A DNA stretch of 55,721 nucleotides from Sulfitobacter sp. 20_GPM-1509m (GTDB lineage Bacteria; Pseudomonadota; Alphaproteobacteria; Rhodobacterales; Rhodobacteraceae), in the NCBI RefSeq assembly GCF_000620505.1, contig NZ_JIBC01000016.1:1-55721 (forward strand), given 5' to 3'. The notes under the pieces are model-generated. The model was not told the origin of the DNA, did not search any database, and saw only the letters and a list, made by a program, of their open reading frames with translations. Positions 32,489-44,734 of the stretch are shown in pieces. Numbering within the stretch: the stretch's first letter is position 1; the number at the start of each line of letters is the position of its first letter. Both the position numbers and the translations under genes were made by a program.

Positions 32489-33313
32489 TCAATCCGTTTG
32501 CTTGTTAATCTTGGACGTCCCCGCCGCCTTGCGGGCCTTGACGGCCATGTGCCGTTCAAGTGCGGCGCGCAGGGTTTCGGGAGACTCGTGTGTTTGCAGT
32601 TGCAGCATCTTGTTTTCAGGGACGGGTTTATTGTGCAACCCCTCGTAGACGCGCGCAACCTCGTGACGGGTCAGGGTCAGTTTTGCCAGCTTTTCGAACA
32701 GAGCGGGGCGGTAGTGACGAAAGGCGGTGACATCACGCGGCTGGTGTACGCCGCTGGCCTGCAGCCGGGTCACCTTGCTTTGTTCGATGCGCTCGCCGTC
32801 GATGGTGTCCACCGCCATGCGGATGCGTTCGGGATCAACCGGGGTGTCCGCATCGAAATAAGCCACCGCGCGGGCCAGCCCCGCCGCCGGATCGGCCAGG
32901 AAATCGTCATAGCGCAGCACCAGCTGGCGGCGGCCGAATTCCGAGGTGACCCATTTGTCGACAAAGCCGCGATAGCGGGCAAATTCGGCGCTGACAAAGG
33001 TGCGGAACGACGCCTGGGTGTCTGGATTGCCCTGACGCACGTAGAGTTCAAAGTTCGACACAACGGAGGGCACGAATTCACGGTACTGGATCAGATATTT
33101 CTGCCCGGCCACCTGCGGCACCTTCAGGTCGAAATCGTGGTTCTTCGACAGCTGCGTCTTGCGTGGGGTGCTGCACGGCACGGTGCCGCAACACCCCGGA
33201 GGTTCAGCGTAGAAATTGCAATATTGGAAGCCTGGCCCGAAATATTTCTGCAACAGTCGCACCAGCATGTGGTGCCCGGACCGGGGCCAGGAAATGCCTG
33301 CAACGTAATCCAA
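32489..33313 (-). CDS. Sulfotransferase family protein 5
   Basis: A 274-aa protein. The N-terminal PAPS loop reads YVAGISWPRSGHHMLVRLLQKYFG (the W-P-R-S-G-H-H type of Sulfotransfer_1). The 3'-phosphate region is IQYREFVPSVVSNFELYVRQ, and RQLVLRYDDFLADPAAGLARAVAYF is the usual motif before the C-terminal domain. Four cysteines cluster in NLRG-like loop positions about 30-50 (YCNFYAEPPGCCGTVPCS), which is unusual. The start is TTG at 33313 with AAGGA upstream. It lies 105 bp after sulfotransferase 6 and 5 bp before manC in the gmd operon. Confidence 0.8.
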   Translation of the reverse strand: MDYVAGISWPRSGHHMLVRLLQKYFGPGFQYCNFYAEPPGCCGTVPCSTPRKTQLSKNHDFDLKVPQVAGQKYLIQYREFVPSVVSNFELYVRQGNPDTQASFRTFVSAEFARYRGFVDKWVTSEFGRRQLVLRYDDFLADPAAGLARAVAYFDADTPVDPERIRMAVDTIDGERIEQSKVTRLQASGVHQPRDVTAFRHYRPALFEKLAKLTLTRHEVARVYEGLHNKPVPENKMLQLQTHESPETLRAALERHMAVKARKAAGTSKINKQTD

Positions 33314-33418
33314 AATTCATCCTTCCGCATGGGCCCGAGATACGGCGCACCCTCACGCCTCAGGGTTTAACGTCAGAGATTGGCGGGGTAAACCGCCCGT
33401 GTCGCACGGGGCGGGCGA

Positions 33419-34341
33419 TCAATCGGGGCAAGATGCTTTTTCAAGCAACTTGATGTCGTGGGCAAAGCTCTGCGCAATCAGCGCATCCACCGTATCGTCA
33501 AAAAAACAGTGCGCATTGACCTCTGGCAGCGCGTCCAGAACCTGCGGTTCCATCGCCTGTGCGCCCGGAATATCGATGCCGGAACGGGGCGGATTTGTGC
33601 CGATGTCGGGTGGCGGCAGGCGGCTGTCTGCCCAGTCGGTCATCGCCGCCAGCGCCGCGTCGCGCCGGTCATAGTTGAAGAGGTGCGTATAGGTCATGCC
33701 GCGCAGGAACAGATGCTGTGGACGCCAGTCCGGCGCCAGCGTTCCGGGCTTGGCCGCAGCCACGTGGCGCACGAAATCGGCGAAGGACACCGAGCGGTGG
33801 AAATCAGGCCGGTCCTGCCCCTGGATGGCGGCCAGTACGGGGCCGGTGGCCGCGTGGTATTGCGACAGGTGGCGGTTGCGCAGGAACTGGTCGCGCCAGA
33901 CGGCCAGCAGCCGGTCGCGGGGCGTGCGCAGCACGGCCAGCCGCATGAAATCCGGTGCATCCGCATAGGCGCGCGCCTGAGCTTTGGGGTGGTCGCCCAA
34001 CCGCAGGCCGGTGTTGACGTGCCCGGTCAGCAGATTGACATCGCGCAGGATGTAATCACTGTCGGGATGGCCTGACAGCCGCACCATCTGCGCCGCAAGC
34101 GCGTCGCCGCCGCTGCCCGGAATGGCACAGCAGAGCATCCGCGCCTGGGGGAGAACAAGGACCCCACTTAGCGGCCATTTCATGTCGTTTTTCCAGCTGC
34201 GCTTGCTTGCCTTGAACTCGCGCGAATCGATCAGCGCGGCGTAAAGCTGTGCGGTGCTGGTAAAAGGCGGGCGTTTGTCCGCGGGCGGGGTGCGATCCAG
34301 AAAGAACTGGTAGGCGCGGTCGATCTCGGCGGCGTCCAGCG

Positions 34342-34345
<4 letters not shown>
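33419..34345 (-). CDS. Sulfotransferase-like protein 6, with DUF4214-like N-terminus
   Basis: A 308-aa protein. Residues about 1-50 (AAEIDRAYQFFLDRTPPADKRPPFTSTAQLYAALIDSREFKASKR) resemble a DUF4214-like helical module also present in sulfotransferase 3. The remainder looks like a divergent Sulfotransfer_2 enzyme: a phosphate loop LCCAIPGSGGDALAAQMVRL, and a 3'-phosphate site LAVLRTPRDRLLAVWRDQFLRNRHLSQYH. The loop lacks the usual lysine before S-G-G, so activity is less certain than for the other copies. Its ATG overlaps the stop of the 838-aa glycosyltransferase by 4 nt (34342-34345). Confidence 0.72.
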
Positions 34346-37882
<3,537 letters not shown>

Positions 37883-37980
37883 CTACATTTGCGGGGTTGA
37901 TAGCGGCGAACCACCCCTACTTCAATCCCTGAATCCCCCTCAAGGGGCCTGTCGGCGGGCAGGTGGCGGTGCTGTGCCTA

Positions 37981-40809
37981 TCAGATTAGCACACTGTCTT
38001 GAGTCAGCAGCGAAAGGTCGGTGTCAGCCAGCACGATATGCACGCCCGAATGGGTGAATACCACGTCATCACCCTGTTGGGTGAAGGCCGCCAGCGCCTG
38101 CGCGGTCGAGGCAAAGCCGAAACCGTCCAGTTCCAGCCAGTCCCAGGCCTCGAAGTCGTGCACGGTGGTGGTGCCGTTGTCTGCGGCCTCAAAGACGAAC
38201 TTGTCCGCACCGGCGCCGCCATAAAGCGCATTGGTGCCACGTCCGCCGTTCAGGGTGTCGTCGACACCAAGCCCGCGCATGTAGGCCACCACATCGTCTG
38301 CGGTGCTGTTGATGAATTCAACCGACTGGGCAAAGCCGCGCACGACCTGCTGGCGGGTCAGCGCGCCGCTGTCCAGCCTGTCCACCCAAGAAGCCAGCCC
38401 CGCCATATCCGGCAGCCGGTCCAGCACGTTGTCATAAAGCAGCGTCACGAAGGCCGTGTTGTCGGTGTCGCCATAGGTGCGCTGGAACTCGGTCGAGGCG
38501 ACAAAGCCGGTGACCACGTCCAGATAGGCCCGTCCCGATCCCAGCTGTCCCATCCAGTTGGCCAGGCCACCCACATCCGGAGCGCGGTCCAGCGTCGCCT
38601 GGTACAGGCGGAACACATCATCGGTCCAGGCGGCTTCCGAGCGTGCCTCGATAAAGTCACGGGCGGCCCCGCGGGTGCCTGCGATGAATTCGGCACTGTT
38701 GGAAAAGCCCAGGACCACCTCGGCGCGGGTCAGGCGGCCATCGTCCAGCGCATTGACCCAGCCTTGTGCGCCCGCACCGGGATCGCGGCCCAGCACGTTG
38801 TTGAACAGCAGAGACACAAAGGCCTCGTTGTCCGCCGATCCATAGGTGCGCTGGAATTCGGCCGAGGCGATGAACCCGTCCGCCACGCTTTCCAGCGTGT
38901 GGCTGCCTTCGACGATCTTCCACGTCCAACTGTAATGCCCCGCCCCGTCGGGACCACGGCCCAGTGTCGCGTGATAGAGCCGGTAAACCTCGGCGGACAC
39001 ATCTGTCTGGCCCACGTTGAACTGGTCGCCGAACAGCTTATCGTTGCCTTGTCCGCCGCTCAGCGTGTCGGCGCCGTCCATGCCGGTCAGCATATCGTTC
39101 CCGCGTGCGCCCACCAGGTGGTTGGCGCCTGCATTGCCGGTGATCCGGTCATCGCCGTCGCCGGCAACCATGTTTTCGATCTGTCCCGCGCCCAAGGTGA
39201 CCCAGCTGGTGCCATCCACGCTCAGCACACCGTCCTGCACCAGCGTGACGGCGATATCGCCGGTGATCGCGGCCATGTTGATCCAGTCCGCGCCGCCGTC
39301 GGTGTCATCCAGTGCGCGACGGTCGGATTCAAGCCCTGCAAGGGTCAGGAAATCATCGGTAAAGTCCCAGCGCGTGTCGGTGCTGGCGGCGTTGCCCACA
39401 AATTCGATGTTGAAGCCGTTCAGTCCGCCCGTAGAGCCATAGCCGGTGTCGGTGATCCGCACGGTCCAGTCGCCCACTGCGGACTGGCCCAGATAATTGC
39501 GCAGCCCAAAGGTCCAGTCGTCCGAGAACGAGCCCCAAGTGTCGCCGTCAAAGACCAGGCTTTCGGTGCCGTCGGGGGCGATCAGGGTGATTTCAACCTG
39601 GCTGTTGGACCCGTGATACCAGTCTACAGTCAGGTAGATATGTTCGATGTTGAGGTCTTCGGTGACCGTGATCGTGCTTTCGACACTTTCATAGTCATAG
39701 ACATATTTCACCGGATCGTTGTCATAATAGGTGCGCGAGATCTCGTTGCTGCTGGTACGCGCGCCGTCCTGCATCAGACTCCAGAATTCGGCCATGCGCA
39801 CAGCGGCAAAGGCGTCGATGCTGCCAAAGCCGTAGGACTGGTGAAAGGTCATGCCGCCACCGTTCCAGGTGCCGCTGTCGGTCCAGTCCCAGCGCCCGAC
39901 CTCGTCGCCAAAGCCGACAGCACTGCCATAGCGCGAACCGGTGTGCGCCGCCGACACCGCCAGAATGTTCTGCACATCGCGCCAGCCCAGCCCGTCATTG
40001 GCCTGCAACATCAGCGCCACGACTCCCGACACCACAGGGGTGGCCGCCGAGGTGCCGCCGAACTGGCTGGTCATGCCCAGATCCTGCAGGGGATCGGAAA
40101 TGCCAAAAGCCCATTCATTGTCGCCGTTGTAGCCGTCGCCGCCCGACCGGTCGGTGGTATAGGCCGCGGCCCCCGCCGAGACCAACAGGTTGTGGCCGTA
40201 GTTGGAATAATCCTGCACCCGCCCGAACCGGTCCAGCGCGCCGACGGTGATCACCGTGTGGGCGCTGTTCAGCCCTTCGCCCTGGGCATTGGCGGCCTCG
40301 TTGCCTGCCGCCTTGACCGCGATGGATCCCAGCCCGCCGCGACCGACATCAACCCCGTTTTGGAAATCGAGGGATTCCCAGTACAGTTGCGAGCCATAGT
40401 CGCCGATGTCGCCGTAGCCGAGAAAATCCGACCCGTAGCCCCAGCTGTGGTTGGTTACGTCAAAGGCCGAGATATAGGCCAGATCGGCGTAGTCATTGAT
40501 GAAATCCATTCCCGTGATCTGCGCGCCCCAGGCCACGCCCACGCCACCGGTGTCATTGTTGGAGGCCGCGATGATGCCCGCCACTGACGTGCCGTGACCG
40601 TCGTATGTGGTGTTCGGCTCGCCGTCGTCGGCGTAATATTCCAGGCTCTCGTTGTAATTGTCGCGCAGGTCCACGTGGTCCTGTTCGACCCCGTCGTCAA
40701 AGATGCCCACATTCACGCCTGTGCCGTCAAACTCGGCCCAGATGGTTTCGATGTCGCCCAACAGATCGAAATGCCATTGCCGGGAATAATACGGGTCATT
40801 GGGGGTCAT
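37981..40809 (-). CDS. Secreted subtilisin-like protease with P domain, RTX repeats and DUF4214 modules
   Basis: A 942-aa protein. Residues about 1-365 are a peptidase S8 domain with catalytic D38 (GIFDDGVEQDH), H72 (YDGHGTSVAGI) and S254 (FGGTSAATPVVSG) and oxyanion N170. A proprotein-convertase P domain follows (about 375-505), then glycine/aspartate RTX nonapeptides (GDGDDRITGNAGANHLVGARGNDMLTG), tandem DUF4214 modules (about 607-847), and a final RTX-like cap. There is no signal peptide or propeptide: the catalytic domain starts at the N-terminus. With C-terminal RTX repeats this indicates type I secretion, although no T1SS genes are on this replicon. The last 336 residues parallel those of the next protein. 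Confidence 0.88.
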   Translation of the reverse strand: MTPNDPYYSRQWHFDLLGDIETIWAEFDGTGVNVGIFDDGVEQDHVDLRDNYNESLEYYADDGEPNTTYDGHGTSVAGIIAASNNDTGGVGVAWGAQITGMDFINDYADLAYISAFDVTNHSWGYGSDFLGYGDIGDYGSQLYWESLDFQNGVDVGRGGLGSIAVKAAGNEAANAQGEGLNSAHTVITVGALDRFGRVQDYSNYGHNLLVSAGAAAYTTDRSGGDGYNGDNEWAFGISDPLQDLGMTSQFGGTSAATPVVSGVVALMLQANDGLGWRDVQNILAVSAAHTGSRYGSAVGFGDEVGRWDWTDSGTWNGGGMTFHQSYGFGSIDAFAAVRMAEFWSLMQDGARTSSNEISRTYYDNDPVKYVYDYESVESTITVTEDLNIEHIYLTVDWYHGSNSQVEITLIAPDGTESLVFDGDTWGSFSDDWTFGLRNYLGQSAVGDWTVRITDTGYGSTGGLNGFNIEFVGNAASTDTRWDFTDDFLTLAGLESDRRALDDTDGGADWINMAAITGDIAVTLVQDGVLSVDGTSWVTLGAGQIENMVAGDGDDRITGNAGANHLVGARGNDMLTGMDGADTLSGGQGNDKLFGDQFNVGQTDVSAEVYRLYHATLGRGPDGAGHYSWTWKIVEGSHTLESVADGFIASAEFQRTYGSADNEAFVSLLFNNVLGRDPGAGAQGWVNALDDGRLTRAEVVLGFSNSAEFIAGTRGAARDFIEARSEAAWTDDVFRLYQATLDRAPDVGGLANWMGQLGSGRAYLDVVTGFVASTEFQRTYGDTDNTAFVTLLYDNVLDRLPDMAGLASWVDRLDSGALTRQQVVRGFAQSVEFINSTADDVVAYMRGLGVDDTLNGGRGTNALYGGAGADKFVFEAADNGTTTVHDFEAWDWLELDGFGFASTAQALAAFTQQGDDVVFTHSGVHIVLADTDLSLLTQDSVLI

Positions 40810-40974
40810 GACAGAGGCCCTTGAATTGGAACAGGAAAGAATCTTACCTCCCTTACAGCGTGTATCGCGCGCGGGGCAATTGCGCCCATACGGCACCGTT
40901 TCCGATATTCGGGAAACCGTGGCATTGAAGTCGCAAAACCAATTAAGTTAACATAATCTTGCTTATAAGATCAC

Positions 40975-43617
40975 TCACAACAACATCAGCATCTGTGCCG
41001 TGACCACGTCCAGATCGACGTTCAGAAAGGTCACCGTGACCCCTTGATCGTCGAACACCACGTCATCACCGACCTGCTGGAAATGGGTCAGCGCGCCGCC
41101 TTTGCCGCCATAGCCGAAGCCCTGCAATTCGATCCTGTCCCAGGCCTCCAGGTCCACGACCCTGTGATTGCCCCCGTCAAAGGCCGCAAAGACAAAGGTG
41201 TCGGACAGCACCCCGCCATAGAGCACATCCTCGCCCGCGCCGCCGATCAACCGGTCGTTTTCGCCCAAGCCCCGCAGATAGGCGGTCAGCGCGTCGCCGG
41301 TGCTGCGAATGAATTCGCCCGACTGGGCAAAGCCGCGCACCACCTCCTCGCGGCTGCGGGTGCCCTCGCGCAGGTGGGTCAGCCAGCTGTCCATGCCCGC
41401 GCTGTCAGGGTCGCGGTCCAGCACGTTGTTGTACAAGAGCGTCACGAACTGGCGGTCGGTGGCATCGCCATAGGTGCGCTGGAATTCGCGCGAGCCGACA
41501 AAGCCCGCCGCCACCTCCGTATAGGTCCAGTCGCCCGCCATCCGCCCCGACCAGTCCAGCAGCCCGGCCATGTCGGGATCACGGCCCAGCGTCGCGCGGT
41601 ACAACCGGTAGACATCATCGACCATCGCCGCCTGATAGCCGGCAAAGCTCATGTCGATGCTGTCCAGCGCCGTGCCAGCCTTGAACTCGGAGGATTCCGA
41701 AAACCCCCGCACTACTTCGGCGCGGCTGCGGGTGCCCGCCTCAAGATGCCCGGTCCAGAAGGCCAGCCCGCCCGCATCCGGGGCACGGTCCAGCACGTTG
41801 GCATACAGCAGCGTGACGAATTCCGCGTCGGTGGTGGCGCCATAGGTGCGCTGGAATTCGGCCGATCCGACAAAGCCCGAAATCACATCCAGCAACCCCT
41901 GCGAACCGTCGGCCAGCGCGTCGGTCCACTGTTTGTGCCCGCCCCGGTCGGGGTCACGGTCCAGCATCGCGCGGTAGAGCCGGAACACCTGTCCCGCCGG
42001 ATCGTCAAAGCTGGCGCGCACCGCCTCGCCGCGCAGCAGGTCGTTGCCGGTGCCGCCCTGCAACACATCCGCCGCCGCCGTGCCGATCAGGGTCTGGGCT
42101 TCTTGCTGCACGGGGCCGGTGTCCACGTGCCACAGCCCCATCAGGTCGGTCAGCTGGAAATCCGAGCGGTCCAGCGGCTGGCCGTCATGGCTGAACAGGC
42201 GCAGTTCCTCGCCCTGAAAGATGATCTTGATGCCATTGGGGGTGCTCTGGAACTTGAACGCATCCAGAGAATAGGCGCGCCCCATGCCCGACAGGTCGAT
42301 GGTGTCCACGCCCACCTGAAAATCGGTGATGATGTCACGGCGGCCATCGGCCTCGAAAACAAACAGGTCGGCGCCCGCGCCGCCGGTCAGCCGGTCCTCG
42401 CCCTTGCCGTCGATCAGGATGTCGTCGCCGCCCTTGCCGTCCAGGCTGTTGGCCGCCCCGTTGCCTTGCAGGATGTCATCGCCGCCGGTGCCGGTCAGAT
42501 CGGCGCGGCTGCCGCCCGCCGTCTGCACCGTGCCCAGATGCCCCAGATCGACCGACAGCTCGCTGACCCGCAGCCCGCCCTCGCCCGAGGCAAAGATGCG
42601 CAGCACCCCGTCCTGCACCAGCAGGCTCAAGCCTGTGACATTCTCCAGCGCCATCTGGGAGCTGTCGGCGATGGTGTCCAGATGCACCAGCCGCCCGTCC
42701 GGCAGCAGCGTCAGCAGGGACAGCCCGTCATCCGCCCCGCCCGCCACGATGAACACGCGGCCCTCCACCTCGACCACTTCCATCTGTGTCAACGACTGGA
42801 ACCGCGTGTTCAGGTCGTCGTTGACCTGATCGACCAGCGCCAGCTTGCCCGCCGCCTGCACCTGCATCACCGTGATCGACGAGGTTCCCGCCGCCGCCAT
42901 CAGCACAAAGGTCGCGCCACCCGCCTGTACCACCTCGACCGCGGTGGGATTGGACACCGGCAGCCCGCCGGCCGCGTCCAGACGGTGCGCCAGCGTCACC
43001 TGACCGCCCGCGCCGACCTGCAACAGGTTCACCGCATTGTCCTGCGCCGACAGGGTCACCAGCCAGGTCGCGCCATGCGCCGCGACTTGCGCCATGTCCG
43101 CCACGTCGCGCGCGCCGATGGCGCCGCCCAGGTCCAGCGTCGCCTCGAACCGCCAGCTGCCATCGGCGCGTTCTTCCCAGCAGGAGATGCCCTCCGCGTC
43201 CTGCCCTGCGGTGAATACCAGCACCTTGCCGCCCGCCGCCTCGACACGTTCCAGGCAGGAAATCCGGCCCGTCGCCCCCGGCAGGCTGATGCTTTCGGCC
43301 ACGCGGCCGTTGGAATTGAGAATATGCGCGGTCACGGGCGCGCCTTGCGGACCAAAGGACAGCAAGGCCAGCGATCCGTCATGCACGCCCAGCTGCAACC
43401 GTCCCGGCGCGGTCAGCCCGCCCGCGTCGCCCACGAAGACCCTGTGCATCAACGAAAAATCCCCGTCGGGGTTGCGGATCTCGATCCACTGGCCATCCGC
43501 GCTGATGGTGGCGACGCGCGGCCCCTTGTTGCAAGTGTAGGATACAAGATCGCTGATGCCCGACACAAATGCATCAGACCCGCCGGCACCCGTGCCGACA
43601 TGTGTAAGATAAGCCAC
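40975..43617 (-). CDS. RTX/DUF4214 secreted protein with beta-propeller-like N-terminus
   Basis: An 880-aa protein. Residues about 1-365 consist of repeated beta-strand units (GRLVHLDTIADSSQMALENVTGLSLLVQDGVLRIFASGEGGLRVSEL) that look like a beta-propeller. RTX calcium-binding repeats follow (TGTGGDDILQGNGAANSLDGKGGDDILIDGKGEDRLTGGAGADLFVF), then tandem DUF4214 modules (about 544-785) and an RTX cap. The last 337 residues match the neighbouring protease almost module for module. The start is GTG at 43617, with a purine-rich AAGGGGG upstream. No signal peptide, so type I secretion is inferred. It may be an adhesin or glycan-binding matrix protein; no enzyme motif is evident. Confidence 0.84.
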   Translation of the reverse strand: MAYLTHVGTGAGGSDAFVSGISDLVSYTCNKGPRVATISADGQWIEIRNPDGDFSLMHRVFVGDAGGLTAPGRLQLGVHDGSLALLSFGPQGAPVTAHILNSNGRVAESISLPGATGRISCLERVEAAGGKVLVFTAGQDAEGISCWEERADGSWRFEATLDLGGAIGARDVADMAQVAAHGATWLVTLSAQDNAVNLLQVGAGGQVTLAHRLDAAGGLPVSNPTAVEVVQAGGATFVLMAAAGTSSITVMQVQAAGKLALVDQVNDDLNTRFQSLTQMEVVEVEGRVFIVAGGADDGLSLLTLLPDGRLVHLDTIADSSQMALENVTGLSLLVQDGVLRIFASGEGGLRVSELSVDLGHLGTVQTAGGSRADLTGTGGDDILQGNGAANSLDGKGGDDILIDGKGEDRLTGGAGADLFVFEADGRRDIITDFQVGVDTIDLSGMGRAYSLDAFKFQSTPNGIKIIFQGEELRLFSHDGQPLDRSDFQLTDLMGLWHVDTGPVQQEAQTLIGTAAADVLQGGTGNDLLRGEAVRASFDDPAGQVFRLYRAMLDRDPDRGGHKQWTDALADGSQGLLDVISGFVGSAEFQRTYGATTDAEFVTLLYANVLDRAPDAGGLAFWTGHLEAGTRSRAEVVRGFSESSEFKAGTALDSIDMSFAGYQAAMVDDVYRLYRATLGRDPDMAGLLDWSGRMAGDWTYTEVAAGFVGSREFQRTYGDATDRQFVTLLYNNVLDRDPDSAGMDSWLTHLREGTRSREEVVRGFAQSGEFIRSTGDALTAYLRGLGENDRLIGGAGEDVLYGGVLSDTFVFAAFDGGNHRVVDLEAWDRIELQGFGYGGKGGALTHFQQVGDDVVFDDQGVTVTFLNVDLDVVTAQMLMLL

Positions 43618-43804
43618 CCCCGGCCCCCTTTATGACAGACAGGCCCACCCCTGAGCCGTGCCATTGGTCTAGGCCGTCGCCGTTAACGCAGGCCGAACCA
43701 ACGGTGGCGGAATTGGGGCGCTTGCGTAAAATTCGACAGGTGTAAACGCAGGGGGGTTACGTTCATGTCTTGGCAACCATGATCGCTTGCGCCACCTATG
43801 GGGG

Positions 43805-44710
43805 ATGACCGCCCTGCCCGCCTTTACCGTTCTGATGGCCACCCGCAACGGGGCCGCACATCTGCCTGCACAGCTGGCCAGCCTTGCCGCGCAAAGCCAT
43901 GCCGATTGGCGGCTGTGGGTGTCGGACGACGGTTCGACCGATGCCACCCGCGCGCTGGTGCAGGATTTTGCCCGCGACCACGACGTGCGGTGGATCGAGG
44001 GGCCGCAACGCGGGGCGGCGGCGAATTTCATGCATCTTTTGTGCCACCCCGACCTGCCAAGCGGCCCTGTGGCGCTGTCGGATCAGGATGACATCTGGCT
44101 GCCCGACAAGCTGGCCCGTGCAAGCGCTGCACTGGCGCGCACCGACGCACCCGTTCTTTACGGGGCGGGCAGCCTGCATATCGACGAGGACGGCACGCCG
44201 CGCGGAACCTCGCCCGACTGGCCACGCGGACCCAGCTTTGAAAACGCGCTGGTGCAGAACGTGGTGTCGGGTCATTCCACCGCGCTGAATGCCGCGGCAC
44301 TGGACATCGTGCGCCGTGCAGGGGTGCCGCAGGGCATCGCCTTTCACGACTGGTGGCTTTACCAGCTGATGACCGGGGCGGGTGCACAGGTGGTGCTGGA
44401 CGCTCATCCGGTGCTGCACTACCGCCAGCACGCAGGCAACGTCATGGGCAGCTTTCGCGGTCCGCTGGCGCGGCTGCGGCGGCTGGGGCTGATGCTGGAC
44501 GGCACGTTCGGCGGCTGGATGGCGGCAAACCGTGCCGCGCTGATCGCCACGGGTGCGTTGACCCCTGCGGCTGAAGCTCTGCTAGAGACTGTTTTCAACG
44601 CACCACCCGGTCCTGCACGCACCCGCGCCCTGCGCCGGGCGGGCGTGCATCGCCAAAGCCGCGCGGACACCGCTGCGCTTTATGCGGTGGCGGCTTTGGG
44701 CCGGATTTAA
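43805..44710 (+). CDS. GT2-family glycosyltransferase
   Basis: A 301-aa GT-A glycosyltransferase resembling rhamnosyltransferases. It has the N-terminal VLMATRNGAAHLPAQLASLAAQ strand-helix, the nucleotide-binding VSDDGSTDATRALV, the D-x-D region in ALSDQDDIWLPDKLARA, and the acceptor-site GIAFHDWWLYQLMTG and LHYRQHAGNVMGS segments. No membrane helix is present. The ATG at 43805 is used; an in-frame TTG lies 18 nt upstream. It stands alone, divergent from the RTX/DUF4214 gene and convergent with the FAD/Fe-S oxidase. The decamer AACAGTCTCT occurs in reverse near its end (44584). Confidence 0.84.
   Translation: MTALPAFTVLMATRNGAAHLPAQLASLAAQSHADWRLWVSDDGSTDATRALVQDFARDHDVRWIEGPQRGAAANFMHLLCHPDLPSGPVALSDQDDIWLPDKLARASAALARTDAPVLYGAGSLHIDEDGTPRGTSPDWPRGPSFENALVQNVVSGHSTALNAAALDIVRRAGVPQGIAFHDWWLYQLMTGAGAQVVLDAHPVLHYRQHAGNVMGSFRGPLARLRRLGLMLDGTFGGWMAANRAALIATGALTPAAEALLETVFNAPPGPARTRALRRAGVHRQSRADTAALYAVAALGRI
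44584..44593 (-). repeat. Decamer AACAGTCTCT, copy 3
   Basis: AGAGACTGTT on the plus strand, inside the GT2 gene, where it encodes part of L-E-T-V with a rare CTA codon just before it. It is one of six exact copies in the replicon. Confidence 0.6.
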
Positions 44711-44734
44711 GCGTCGTATCAGTCGGCCCGCCGG

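Noticed and set aside
37915-37950. Small hairpin CCCCT-CA-AGGGG between the protease and gmd genes
   Set aside because: The stem is only five base pairs with a two-base loop, too small to call a terminator.
37999-43635. Two plus-strand open frames of 862 and 863 codons (37999-40587, 41044-43635)
   Set aside because: They are exact antisense shadows of the protease and the RTX/DUF4214 gene, produced by high GC content; their translations are low-complexity and match no family.
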